Of a DNA stretch of 39,403 nt, positions 17,564-25,364 are shown piece by piece. Positions within the stretch are counted from its first letter, which is position 1; each line of letters starts with the position of its first letter. The notes under the pieces were generated by a model, which saw only the letters and a program-made list of their open reading frames with translations, did no database searches and was not told the origin of the DNA. The stretch comes from Cyclobacteriaceae bacterium (lineage in GTDB: Bacteria; Bacteroidota; Bacteroidia; Cytophagales; Cyclobacteriaceae). The stretch lies in contig JANXYC010000024.1 in NCBI GenBank assembly GCA_025350305.1, forward strand, positions 1-39,403, in the 5' to 3' direction. The position numbers and the translations under genes are program-made.

Positions 17564-19120
17564 ATGAAATTTTTTGCTCCAGCGTTTATTTTTTGCGGAG
17601 TTGCTGCGTTTGGCCAGTCTCCTCAGGTGCCCCACAAGATGCAGTTTGCCGGACTCACATTGGCCATTCGTGATGATGCCCGCCGGGAGATCCAAAAAGA
17701 TGTGGATGCCCTCACCCAGCACCCGAAATATTTCAATGTAAAGGTGGAGCGCGCGAAAACGTATTTTCCTACCATCGAGAAAATATTTGCAGAAGAGCGC
17801 CTTCCGGAGGATTTTAAATATTTGTCGCTGCAAGAAAGTGCGCTTGTTTCTGACGCCGTTTCTTCCTCCAACGCCGTAGGTTTTTGGCAGTTCAAGGATT
17901 TCACTGCCCAGGAGATGGGCCTTCGTGTAGATGCAGAAGTGGATGAGCGTATGAACATAGCAAGCGCCAGCCGGGGAGCTGCACGTTACCTGAAGCAGTG
18001 TAACCATTATTTTAATAATTGGATCTACGCACTGCAAGCTTATCAAATGGGCGCTGGTGGTGTTATGCGATTGGTTGGCGACAAGGATTTGGGCGTACGT
18101 CGTATGGAAATAACATCCGAGACGTATTGGTACGTAAAGAAATTCCTGGCTCACAAAGTCGCTTTTGAAGATGCTGTTAAAGGAAAGGCTGAGCTGGCAG
18201 TGACTCATATATATGCAGCCGGAGGAAGAACGTTCCTGGAAATTGCAAAAGAGACGTCTGTCGACGAGCAAAAACTACGCGACTTTAACAAATGGCTGAA
18301 AGCTGAGCGGGTTCCTACTGACAAACAGTATGCTGTGCTTGTTCCGAACGGCGTTGGCAGGGCTGACTTTGGCGTACTCGCTTTCGGCCCGGCTAAATTG
18401 AAACCATCGGTGGATTTTGCCCAAGCCATCATTGAAGAACAATTAGAAGTAAACGGTGTGCGCGCGATTCGGGCGAAAAAGAGCGAGACACCGGAGGCGC
18501 TCGCCAACCGTGGAGATATCGGCTTGGGTGCCTTCCTTCGTTATAATGAAATGAAAATTGATAAACAGGTTGAATCGGACCGGGTTTATTTTTTACATAA
18601 GAAGAAAAAACGTGCAGCGGAAGACCTTTACACCGTCAGGTCTGGTGAAGACCTTTGGTCCATCAGTCAGCGATTTGGCGTCCAGCAAAAATCATTGCTC
18701 CGGTTTAATCGTCTGGAGGAAAACACAAGACTTGCGGAGGGGCTTACCCTGTTTTTAAACACACGCAAGCCGACGGGAAAAGAAGTTGGGGATACCTCCG
18801 CAATCGCGATTCTGGATGAAGATGATTTTTTTAGCTGGGACCAACCAATCTTCCGTCAAAATGATAAGCAACCTGTTTTGAAGGATACCCTCATAAAAGA
18901 GGATAAAAACCCCAATCAAATGGAAGAGGCCTCACCGGAAATAACAGAAACCTTACAGAATGCTGCCCCGGCTGAACAAGTACATGAAGTAAAGTCTACT
19001 GATACACTATATAGTGTAGCGCGCCAATATGGGGTAACGATCAAGGATCTGATGGAATGGAACGACAAAAGAGATTTCGCCCTTTCTGTAGGTGAAAAAC
19101 TCAGGGTCCGGTCTCGCTGA
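17564..19120 (+). CDS. Lytic transglycosylase with LysM domains (MltD-like)
   Basis: A 518-residue exported enzyme that cleaves peptidoglycan glycan strands. The signal peptide is FFAPAFIFCGVAAFG. The lysozyme-like SLT domain covers about residues 60-200, with the catalytic glutamate E91 in LSLQESALVSDAVSSSNA, followed by GFWQFKDFTAQEMGL and the conserved YALQAYQMGAGG. Two LysM domains that bind peptidoglycan lie at about 351-396 (YTVRSGEDLWSISQRFGV) and 469-516 (HEVKSTDTLYSVARQYGV). The middle region has no recognised domain. The family is involved in cell-wall turnover and division. It is transcribed after MITE copy 3. Confidence 0.93.
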   Translation: MKFFAPAFIFCGVAAFGQSPQVPHKMQFAGLTLAIRDDARREIQKDVDALTQHPKYFNVKVERAKTYFPTIEKIFAEERLPEDFKYLSLQESALVSDAVSSSNAVGFWQFKDFTAQEMGLRVDAEVDERMNIASASRGAARYLKQCNHYFNNWIYALQAYQMGAGGVMRLVGDKDLGVRRMEITSETYWYVKKFLAHKVAFEDAVKGKAELAVTHIYAAGGRTFLEIAKETSVDEQKLRDFNKWLKAERVPTDKQYAVLVPNGVGRADFGVLAFGPAKLKPSVDFAQAIIEEQLEVNGVRAIRAKKSETPEALANRGDIGLGAFLRYNEMKIDKQVESDRVYFLHKKKKRAAEDLYTVRSGEDLWSISQRFGVQQKSLLRFNRLEENTRLAEGLTLFLNTRKPTGKEVGDTSAIAILDEDDFFSWDQPIFRQNDKQPVLKDTLIKEDKNPNQMEEASPEITETLQNAAPAEQVHEVKSTDTLYSVARQYGVTIKDLMEWNDKRDFALSVGEKLRVRSR

Positions 19121-19184
19121 TTGGATTTTTAGTGTTTTTTGATCAATACCATACTCCATTCTTTCAATTATTTTCTGAACGGGT

Positions 19185-19213
19185 TTTGTTTCTGAATAAA
19201 AAAGATAATTTTG
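19185..19213 (+). promoter_or_regulatory. Probable promoter of the response regulator gene
   Basis: TAATTTTG at 19206-19213 fits TAnnTTTG exactly; a TTTG at 19185-19188 lies 17 bp upstream, slightly shorter than the usual 19-21 bp. Transcription would start near 19220, about 30 bases before the ATG. Confidence 0.45.
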
Positions 19214-19250
19214 CGACTCCTGTCGTATATGAAGGGCGACGAATTAAACA

Positions 19251-19670
19251 ATGATGATGGATACTGCCGTAAGGACAATTGACCTGGTAATGCTGGTGGA
19301 CGACAATGACACCGATAATTTTATAAGCAAAAGAATAGTAGAGATTACAAAGTTTGCCAAACGTGTGGAGGTAAAAAACTCCGGAAAAAGTGCATTGGAT
19401 TACCTAACGGAAAATCAAAATAATCCAGAAAATCTTCCAAATATTATTTTTCTTGACATCAACATGCCCGTCGTCGATGGCTTTGTATTCTTATACGAAT
19501 TCGAAAAGTTTAAGGAACTGGTACGAACGAAATGCAAAGTGATCATTCTATCAAGTTCTGATAACAAACGAGACATTGACCGCATCGTTAATAATAACTA
19601 CGTGATCAAGTTCATTACCAAGCCCCTTACCGAGATGGCCCTGGATGAAATAAGGTTAAATAATATGTGA
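19251..19670 (+). CDS. Single-domain response regulator (CheY-like)
   Basis: A 139-residue receiver domain with no output domain. The phosphate-accepting aspartate is D69 in FLDINMP, the acidic pair is D17-D18 in LVDDND, the switch serine is S101/S102 in ILSSSD, and the conserved lysine is K124 in ITKP. Three consecutive ATG codons make the exact start uncertain by two residues. The helix-rich spacing (YEFEKFKEL) resembles the Bacteroidota group of stand-alone receivers that work with hybrid histidine kinases. No kinase gene is nearby, so the partner is encoded elsewhere. Confidence 0.92.
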   Translation: MMMDTAVRTIDLVMLVDDNDTDNFISKRIVEITKFAKRVEVKNSGKSALDYLTENQNNPENLPNIIFLDINMPVVDGFVFLYEFEKFKELVRTKCKVIILSSSDNKRDIDRIVNNNYVIKFITKPLTEMALDEIRLNNM

Positions 19671-19713
19671 CCCAGGTACGGTTTTTGTAATTGGCTCCGA
19701 AAATCGCACACCC

Positions 19714-20688
19714 ATGAAAAGCCAATTTATTTTAGTTTGTTTGTCAGGTGTTGCCATCGCAATGTTCGCCCCAGCCGGCAGCAAGGAGTTGCTAGCCCAG
19801 GCGGTACCGGTTGACTCTGTTACCAAAATTCTTATCAAGCCCGCGCCGGTCTCTAACTGGAAGAAAACCTTTCGTGCAGGGCTCAACCTCAACCAGGCTT
19901 CTTTTTCAAGCAATTGGAAAGCGGGAGGTGTTAATTCGCTCGGTTTTAATGCCCTTTTAAATTATAAGGCCAACTACAAGAAGGGAAAGGCCTCTTTTGA
20001 CAATGAAATTGATCTGTTGTATGGGATGGTAAATAATCAGGGGCAGGGTAATCGCAAAACCCTCGACCGGATATTCCTGGACACGAAATTGGGTCATGCC
20101 CTCAATGAAAAATGGGACTTATTTGTGGCATTAAATGCCATGTCGCAGTTTGCCAAAGGGTACAAATACGTAAAGGACGTAAACGGTGTTGAACAAAGTC
20201 AATTGATCTCTGACTCGTTTGCGCCCACCTTCATCACCCTATCCCTGGGCGCTGAATATCATCCTGTTGAATATTTCAAGTTACGCCTTTCTCCAATTGC
20301 TCCCCGCGTGACACTCCTCCGAAATAACGATGGCCGTTACAATGCAGTAGATTTGCTCAAGCCATATGGTGTTGAAGTTGGCAAATCTGCCCGCTTTGAG
20401 TGGTTCGCTTTCCAGTTGCTGGCGGAGTATAATAGAGATATAGCGACAAACATCAATCTAAAGTGGCGGTACATTATGTTTGCCAATTACCAAACACCTG
20501 AAGTGAAAAAAATTGACCATCGCCTTGACTTGAACCTTACAGCCAAAGTAAACAAGTTTGTGAACGTAAGCCTCGGTGGAATTTTCCTGTATGATTACGA
20601 CCAGGACATTAACTCGCAGTTCAGCCAGGCTTTTTCACTGGGTATTCTCTATGCCATCCAGAACTACAAAGACGAGAAGGAAAAATAG
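19714..20688 (+). CDS. DUF3078 family outer-membrane beta-barrel protein
   Basis: A 324-residue protein with a signal peptide (FILVCLSGVAIAMFAPAG). The hallmark of DUF3078 is the stretch WKKTFRAGLNLNQASFSSNW followed by KAGGVNSLGFNALLNY and FDNEIDLLYGMV. The rest consists of alternating aromatic strands (KWDLFVALNAMSQF, NINLKWRYIMFANY, VNVSLGGIFLYDYD), as in transmembrane barrels, and it ends near FSLGILYAIQNYK. It is predicted to sit in the outer membrane; no substrate is known. A palindrome lies 20 bp after its stop codon. Confidence 0.82.
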   Translation: MKSQFILVCLSGVAIAMFAPAGSKELLAQAVPVDSVTKILIKPAPVSNWKKTFRAGLNLNQASFSSNWKAGGVNSLGFNALLNYKANYKKGKASFDNEIDLLYGMVNNQGQGNRKTLDRIFLDTKLGHALNEKWDLFVALNAMSQFAKGYKYVKDVNGVEQSQLISDSFAPTFITLSLGAEYHPVEYFKLRLSPIAPRVTLLRNNDGRYNAVDLLKPYGVEVGKSARFEWFAFQLLAEYNRDIATNINLKWRYIMFANYQTPEVKKIDHRLDLNLTAKVNKFVNVSLGGIFLYDYDQDINSQFSQAFSLGILYAIQNYKDEKEK

Positions 20689-20708
20689 GTTGCATTTCTA
20701 ATTGACGC

Positions 20709-20738
20709 GAATTGCCACGGATTTTAACCTGTGGCATC
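20709..20738. repeat. Palindrome copy 3 after the DUF3078 gene
   Basis: A decayed copy of the palindrome seen at 2999 and 11438: GAATTGCCACGG, a TTAA-type centre, then CTGTGGC. Like the other two it lies shortly after a plus-strand stop codon, here by 20 bp. Confidence 0.6.
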
Positions 20739-20771
20739 ATTGGCTTTAATTTGTTAGGGGTGGTGTTTCCT

Positions 20772-20820
20772 GTTGCCAGTTGCCAGCCACCGGAACCTGT
20801 CAACTGGTAACCAGCAACTA
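20772..20820. repeat. 7-bp-periodic repeat with inverted symmetry
   Basis: Seven heptads (49 bp) start with two perfect GTTGCCA units. The right half (CAACTGGTAACCAGCAAC) is the approximate inverse of the left half, so the block may fold as a hairpin. It lies in the gap between the DUF3078 and ammonium-transporter genes. Confidence 0.55.
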
Positions 20821-20843
20821 TTTTTACCTACTTCAATCGAATT

Positions 20844-20880
20844 CGGTAATATTTTTACCAAATAGGGTTAATTTTTACCG
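20844..20880. promoter_or_regulatory. Nested inverted repeats upstream of the ammonium transporter
   Basis: GGTAATATTTTTACC (20845-20859) has dyad symmetry, and GGTTAATTTTTACCG (20866-20880) is a second related copy. CGGTAA on the left mirrors TTACCG on the right. The pair ends 41 bp before the amt start codon. It may be an operator for a nitrogen-responsive regulator, but no known binding motif is recognised. Confidence 0.35.
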
Positions 20881-20921
20881 TATTGTTCCGAAATTCAGCA
20901 AAATATTACAACAATAAGTCA

Positions 20922-22268
20922 ATGAGCAAACCGAAAACCCGCTGGATTGTGATTTTTGTAGTGCTGGCAGCCTTGCAACTACTGGTGGTATTTACGGGTG
21001 GCAATCCTGAAAGTACCACTGTCGACTCCATCGATAAAGCTGATACCGCGTGGATGATCGTAGCAACCGCATTTGTATTTTTCATGACACCCGGGCTCTC
21101 ATTTTTTTACGGTGGCATGGTCAGTGTTAAGAATGTAATCTCTACCATGCTTCAAAGCTTTATCACGTTAGGAGTGATTAGTTTGTTATGGTATCTGGTT
21201 GGCTTCAGCCTGGCGTTTGGCGAAAGCTGGCATGGGCTCATCGGAAACCCCACCACCTTCTTCGCGTTTCGGAACGTTGGACTTAGTCCAAATCCGGCCT
21301 TTGCCCCGACGTTTCCGTTTTTGTTGTTTGCATTGTTTCAACTGAAGTTTGCAATCATCACGCCTGCTTTGATCACAGGAAGTTTTGCGGAGCGAGTGAA
21401 ATTTACTTCCTATCTAATTTTTATGTGCCTGTTTTCGTTGTTGATCTATTGCCCATTAGCGCTCTGGACCTGGCACCCGGATGGCTTCCTGAGGCAGTGG
21501 GGCGTACTGGATTTTGCGGGCGGAACGGTTGTACACATGTCGGCAGGTTTTGCTGCGTTGGCTGGAGCTTATATTCTTGGCAAGCGCGAAGAAAAGTATC
21601 ATCAGCCTGCGAATATTCCATTTATTATTCTGGGCACAGCAATGTTGTGGTTTGGCTGGTTTGGTTTCAATGCCGGCTCCGCGTTGGCTGCAAATGGTCT
21701 GGCGGTGCAATCGTTCGCAACGACCAACTTTGCCTCTGCATCGGCGATGATCACCTGGATATTGTTTGATGCGCTGGTAGGAAGAAAGATCTCTGCCATG
21801 GGAGCCTGTATTGGAGCAGTGGTCGGGTTGGTGGCGATCACGCCAGCGGCAGGTTTTGTTAATTTGGGACAAAGTATTTTTATCGGGTTTGCAGCAGCGA
21901 TTGTCTGCAACCTGGCCGTGTACTACAAGCAACGTACGTCGCTGGACGATACGCTCGACGTCTTTCCCTGCCACGGAGTAGGAGGAATGGTCGGCATGGT
22001 GCTAACAGGTGTGTTCGCGAAAGACGTGGGTCTGGTGTATGGGCAATTTGAAACGTTCAAGTATCATATCCTCGCATTATTCATAGTAGGAGGGTTCACG
22101 TTCACCGGCTCGTTCCTCATCTTCAAAATCACAGACCTGATCACGCACCTCCGTGTTTCACCGGACGAAGAGCGGCTGGGCCTTGACCTGAGCCAGCATT
22201 CCGAGACACTTCAGGCCGACGTACAGGAAACTCCGACCGGTAACGGAAAGATGGAAGTAGCTGCCTGA
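20922..22268 (+). CDS. amt: Ammonium transporter (Amt family)
   Basis: A 448-residue inner-membrane channel for ammonium uptake, with about eleven membrane segments. Recognisable parts are FVFFMTPGLSFFYGGMV, the AMT signature region with HMSAGFAALAGAYILGKRE (first pore histidine region), LWFGWFGFNAGSAL, and FPCHGVGGMVGMVLTGVFA near the C-terminus, which contains the second pore histidine. I chose the ATG at 20922 over a TTG at 20883, which would add a hydrophilic extension overlapping the inverted repeat. The partner PII gene (glnB/glnK), often next to amt, is not adjacent here. Confidence 0.95.
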   Translation: MSKPKTRWIVIFVVLAALQLLVVFTGGNPESTTVDSIDKADTAWMIVATAFVFFMTPGLSFFYGGMVSVKNVISTMLQSFITLGVISLLWYLVGFSLAFGESWHGLIGNPTTFFAFRNVGLSPNPAFAPTFPFLLFALFQLKFAIITPALITGSFAERVKFTSYLIFMCLFSLLIYCPLALWTWHPDGFLRQWGVLDFAGGTVVHMSAGFAALAGAYILGKREEKYHQPANIPFIILGTAMLWFGWFGFNAGSALAANGLAVQSFATTNFASASAMITWILFDALVGRKISAMGACIGAVVGLVAITPAAGFVNLGQSIFIGFAAAIVCNLAVYYKQRTSLDDTLDVFPCHGVGGMVGMVLTGVFAKDVGLVYGQFETFKYHILALFIVGGFTFTGSFLIFKITDLITHLRVSPDEERLGLDLSQHSETLQADVQETPTGNGKMEVAA

Positions 22269-22371
22269 TGGTTTACACTTCGCTTGTTCCTTCAGGCAAC
22301 ATAAATCCTGACCTAATACCGCGTGAATCACCTACCTATACTCTCATCGTATCGCTCAAGCTGCGAAATAC

Positions 22372-23268
22372 TCAGTATTCTATAGTCAGGTAAGGCCTTG
22401 CCTTTTCAATCCACTGAGGGGTCAGTATTTTAATTTCATCCAGTTGATCTATGGACTTAAAATTTCCGTGTTGTAACCGGAAGGAGAGGATGGCTTGCGC
22501 GTCTTTTCTTTTGATGTATGGATGCCTGAACTCTTCCAGCGTAACAGTATTCAGATTTATTTTGCTCGGATGGAAGTTTTCAACTACCATGAATTTCTTT
22601 TTTATCTCCCTTACAACGGCAGAGTCTAACCCGTACACCTCCTGCACCTGATCCATTGAAACAAAGCCGCCGAGCTTGTCGCGGAAGGTCCGGATCCGTT
22701 TTGACAACGCTGGACCAATGCCATAGACGTTCAGCAGTTGGATGGAGTCGGCGGTGTTGATGTCAATAATTTGAGCAACCGTATTCCGTTTTTCGGTTGG
22801 AAAAGTAGGGGCGGGATTTTTGGTTTGTGCTATGGTGATCCACGGTTTAGCTTGTTCAAACCAGGCGGTGTCCAATCCATACATCTTTAACAGGGCCTCT
22901 TTCTTTTTGAATGTTCCGCCCTTTTCACGGTAGCGAACGATTCGTTTGGCTGTGAAGGATGGTAATCCAAGACGAATGAGTTCTGATTCGCTTGCGGTGT
23001 TTGGATCAAATGGAAAGAAATTGATGGCTACGGGGATTTTCTTCGCTACTGGAGCGCTGTCGGTTGTATTCCAGTGAAGGCTGGCGATCAAACTGTCGGC
23101 TATCCGTTCATCTTTTGAAAAATCCAATGGTCGGCGGATTCGCCACCAGCGATAGAGTGGTTCAGAAAAGAGAAGTACGATCATGAGTGGGAGCAAAATA
23201 AGGAAGGCATTGGTTTCCCCGCGGGAGAAGCCAAAGAAAGCTCTGATCCAGGCTTTGATTCGATGCAT
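22372..23268 (-). CDS. Helix-hairpin-helix (ComEA-like) membrane protein
   Basis: A 298-residue protein with one N-terminal membrane segment (FLILLPLMIVLLF) and three helix-hairpin-helix units in the remainder. These are LIRLGLPSFTAKRIVRYRE, LLNVYGIGPALSKRIRTFRD and a third, degenerate unit from FRHPYIKRKDAQAILSFR. Each is followed by an aromatic-rich segment with GGF/GTF/GNF. ComEA proteins bind DNA during transformation, but most Bacteroidota homologues are uncharacterised. The ATG at 23304 would add 12 residues but lies inside an inverted repeat, so 23268 is preferred. Nothing co-oriented lies upstream. Confidence 0.8.
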   Translation of the reverse strand: MHRIKAWIRAFFGFSRGETNAFLILLPLMIVLLFSEPLYRWWRIRRPLDFSKDERIADSLIASLHWNTTDSAPVAKKIPVAINFFPFDPNTASESELIRLGLPSFTAKRIVRYREKGGTFKKKEALLKMYGLDTAWFEQAKPWITIAQTKNPAPTFPTEKRNTVAQIIDINTADSIQLLNVYGIGPALSKRIRTFRDKLGGFVSMDQVQEVYGLDSAVVREIKKKFMVVENFHPSKINLNTVTLEEFRHPYIKRKDAQAILSFRLQHGNFKSIDQLDEIKILTPQWIEKARPYLTIEY

Positions 23269-23276
23269 AAGGTCTT

Positions 23277-23390
23277 GCCACGGATGGCGCACTTTGTGTG
23301 CCAAAGCCCTTCGGTGCGCAGGCCCAGATGATCACGGAAAAAAACGAACCGTGCAATCCGTGCGGCGCCGCTTTGGCACACTTCTGTGGC
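23277..23390. repeat. Inverted-repeat element upstream of the HhH protein gene
   Basis: The left arm (23277-23307) starts GCCACGGATGG and ends TGTGCCAAAGC; the right arm (23370-23390) starts GCTTTGGCACA and ends CTGTGGC. The 11-bp part at 23297-23307 pairs exactly with 23370-23380. The element is non-coding. Bases 23391-23588 show nothing recognisable. Confidence 0.5.
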
Positions 23391-23588
23391 TGTATTATTC
23401 TTTGTACACTGTAGCTGAAAGGTAGAGAGGAATTGTTGTAGCCAGGGTAAAGCCAACATCAGGAAAGCAGGATGATTTTTGTCCCGCGGGATCTCTTTTT
23501 AAAGCCAGGATTGAATGCTTGGAGGTAACTTTGTATTATTTTTTATTGAAACCGAGAATAATTGTTTTTTCACCGGAATATAAATAAT

Positions 23589-23676
23589 GGGCATCTCTAA
23601 AAACCTTGCCTTTTATGGCCTCAACCCGTCACCCTTCTCCGGAAGAGAAGGGTACAAGGAGTTTTTAGAGACGCCC
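23589..23676 (+). mobile_element. MITE copy 2 (88 bp), identical to copy 1
   Basis: All 88 bases equal those at 38-125. The left flank is TAAT and the right flank is TTAA, so no exact target duplication remains, unlike the other three copies. The exact identity suggests recent movement or conversion. After it, TTCCAGCAT and ATGCTGGAA (about 23716-23763) can form a separate hairpin in the gap before the DUF1801 gene. Confidence 0.75.
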
Positions 23677-23877
23677 TTAATGTAATTAAATTTCACTGTA
23701 AGTAAGCTATTTTCATTCCAGCATTGCTTTAATTATTGGCCCTAGCAGTAGAGTGATGCTGGAATTAGCAATAACGTATAAGAATAACAGAACTAGAAAC
23801 AATGAACCGCTTTGAGGATGGAATAATTTCGTAAGAGGCACTTATAATTTTTAACTTGTAGCATAAACTATATTCCC

Positions 23878-24276
23878 ATGGCTGAATTAAAAACAAAAAA
23901 GAACGAAGTCAGTGTTGACGCATTTATAAAAAAAGTTTCAGAGGCACAGAAACAAAAAGATGCTTTTGCAATTCTCGAATTAATGGAAAAAGCCACTAAA
24001 ACTAAGGGTAAAATGTGGGGATCATCCATTATTGGTTTTGGTGATCGGCATTTAAAATACGAAAGCGGCCGCGAACTGGATTGGTTTGTAATGGGATTTT
24101 CTCCTCGCAAACAAAACTTGGTCCTGTATATTTTCGGAACGGTGGAGAAGCAACAAGCCCTTCTGAAAAAATTGGGAAAACATAAAACAGGAAAAGGTTG
24201 TCTATATATTAATAAGCTGGAAGAAGTAGATATGGTTGTTTTAAAAGAAATAATTAATAAAGGACTTGTTAGATAA
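23878..24276 (+). CDS. DUF1801 domain protein
   Basis: A 132-residue small cytoplasmic protein. The DUF1801 pattern is visible from DAFAILELMEKATKTKGKMWG through IIGFGDRHLKYESGRELDWFVMGFSPRKQNLVLYIFG and GCLYINKLEEVDMVVLKEII. Structures in this family share the YdhG-like fold but the role is unknown. The gene is A+T-rich compared with its left neighbours and opens a run of three small genes of accessory type (DUF1801, DinB-like, cupin-like). Confidence 0.85.
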   Translation: MAELKTKKNEVSVDAFIKKVSEAQKQKDAFAILELMEKATKTKGKMWGSSIIGFGDRHLKYESGRELDWFVMGFSPRKQNLVLYIFGTVEKQQALLKKLGKHKTGKGCLYINKLEEVDMVVLKEIINKGLVR

Positions 24277-24424
24277 TCCAAGACGCATTGAACAAAGTGT
24301 GTGAAACTGTCGCTTTGGACGAGCAGCAAAGCCTGCAGGTCAGTCAGCGGCTTGACCGAATGTCATTGTCGACGATGACTCAAAATACGATTAGGATTAT
24401 ATAAATGATAATTTCAACCACACG

Positions 24425-24901
24425 ATGGATCTCTGGATAAAGGAATTGGAACAATACAATTTTATCCAGTTATGTGCTATACCTTCTCCTAATGGTTGGT
24501 CGCTTGGACAAATGTATAGGCACCTGATTGAGGACACTAAATATTATATTGAGCAAATAGAAGTTTGTGTAACGAGTAATGATCATGAGTCCGAAAATGC
24601 ATCGCCTAACGCTAGAATAATGTTTCTGAATAATGGTTTTCCGAATGAGGCGCTGGAAGGATCACCTGCCAATGCTTATATTCTGCAGCCTGATAAAAAA
24701 GAGCAGCTAATGATTGATTTACTACATTTAAAAGCGGAAATGAATCTGGTTGCAATTCGGATTTCAGAAAGTCCATTTAAGGGCAAAACAAAACATCCAG
24801 GATTAAACTATTTGGGAGCTAATGAATGGCTTCAGTTCGCTGACATGCATTTTCGTCATCATTTAAGACAAAAAAAAGAATTGATGACTTTTTGCAGGTA
24901 A
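24425..24901 (+). CDS. DinB-like four-helix-bundle protein
   Basis: A 158-residue protein of the DinB/YfiT superfamily. The likely metal-binding histidines are in MYRHLIEDTKYY and DMHFRHHLRQKKEL, the first and last helices, as expected for the three-histidine site. PNGWSLGQMYRHL matches the typical helix-1 entry. Bacterial relatives include thiol-S-transferases that use bacillithiol or mycothiol, and many of unknown activity. The start ATG lies 8 bp after CAACCACACG, without a clear ribosome-binding site. Confidence 0.8.
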   Translation: MDLWIKELEQYNFIQLCAIPSPNGWSLGQMYRHLIEDTKYYIEQIEVCVTSNDHESENASPNARIMFLNNGFPNEALEGSPANAYILQPDKKEQLMIDLLHLKAEMNLVAIRISESPFKGKTKHPGLNYLGANEWLQFADMHFRHHLRQKKELMTFCR

Positions 24902-24945
24902 ACAGATAATTGAAGTGTAACTGCTATGAGATAAAGTTGCGATTT

Positions 24946-25326
24946 ATGAAGAACACCAACGAGAATTCATGGATATGGCCGGAGGAACTGGATGCATTAA
25001 AAGCTGCTCCCCAGCACCATAAACTGTTATTTGAGAATGACGCTGTTCGGGTCATAGACGCTTGTATTCCTCCCGGTGAAACAACAAAAGTACATACACA
25101 CCGATGGCCAGCTTCTTTGTACGTCATCAGTTGGTCAGACTTTATCAGATATGACAAGGAGGGAGCTATAATCCTCGATTCCAGAAATCTTGCTGTATCG
25201 CCAGAGCCATCAACAGCATTATGGTCTGAACCACTAACTCCTCATGCCTTAAAAAACACAGGTAATAGTGACTTACATATAATCAGTGTGGAATTAAAAT
25301 TTGAAGGAGACAATACGCGGGCATAA
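24946..25326 (+). CDS. Cupin-fold small protein
   Basis: A 126-residue protein that reads as a single small cupin barrel. Motif 1 is approximated by GETTKVHTHRWPASLYVI, in which two histidines are placed to bind a metal, and motif 2 by PLTPHALKNTGNSDLHIISVEL with another histidine. The N-terminal RVIDACIPPGETT is typical of the cupin start. No enzymatic role can be assigned. The TTG at 24910 would extend the N-terminus by 12 residues but is unlikely. It ends the group of small accessory genes, and converges with the GCS2-type ligase gene. Confidence 0.65.
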   Translation: MKNTNENSWIWPEELDALKAAPQHHKLLFENDAVRVIDACIPPGETTKVHTHRWPASLYVISWSDFIRYDKEGAIILDSRNLAVSPEPSTALWSEPLTPHALKNTGNSDLHIISVELKFEGDNTRA

Positions 25327-25364
25327 ACTCCTTTCTCCGCAGAGTCCCCGAAACGGGAGACACC

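Noticed and set aside
17561-18271. Minus-strand frame of 236 codons over the transglycosylase gene
   Set aside because: It covers the SLT domain, whose motifs and signal peptide are clear on the plus strand.
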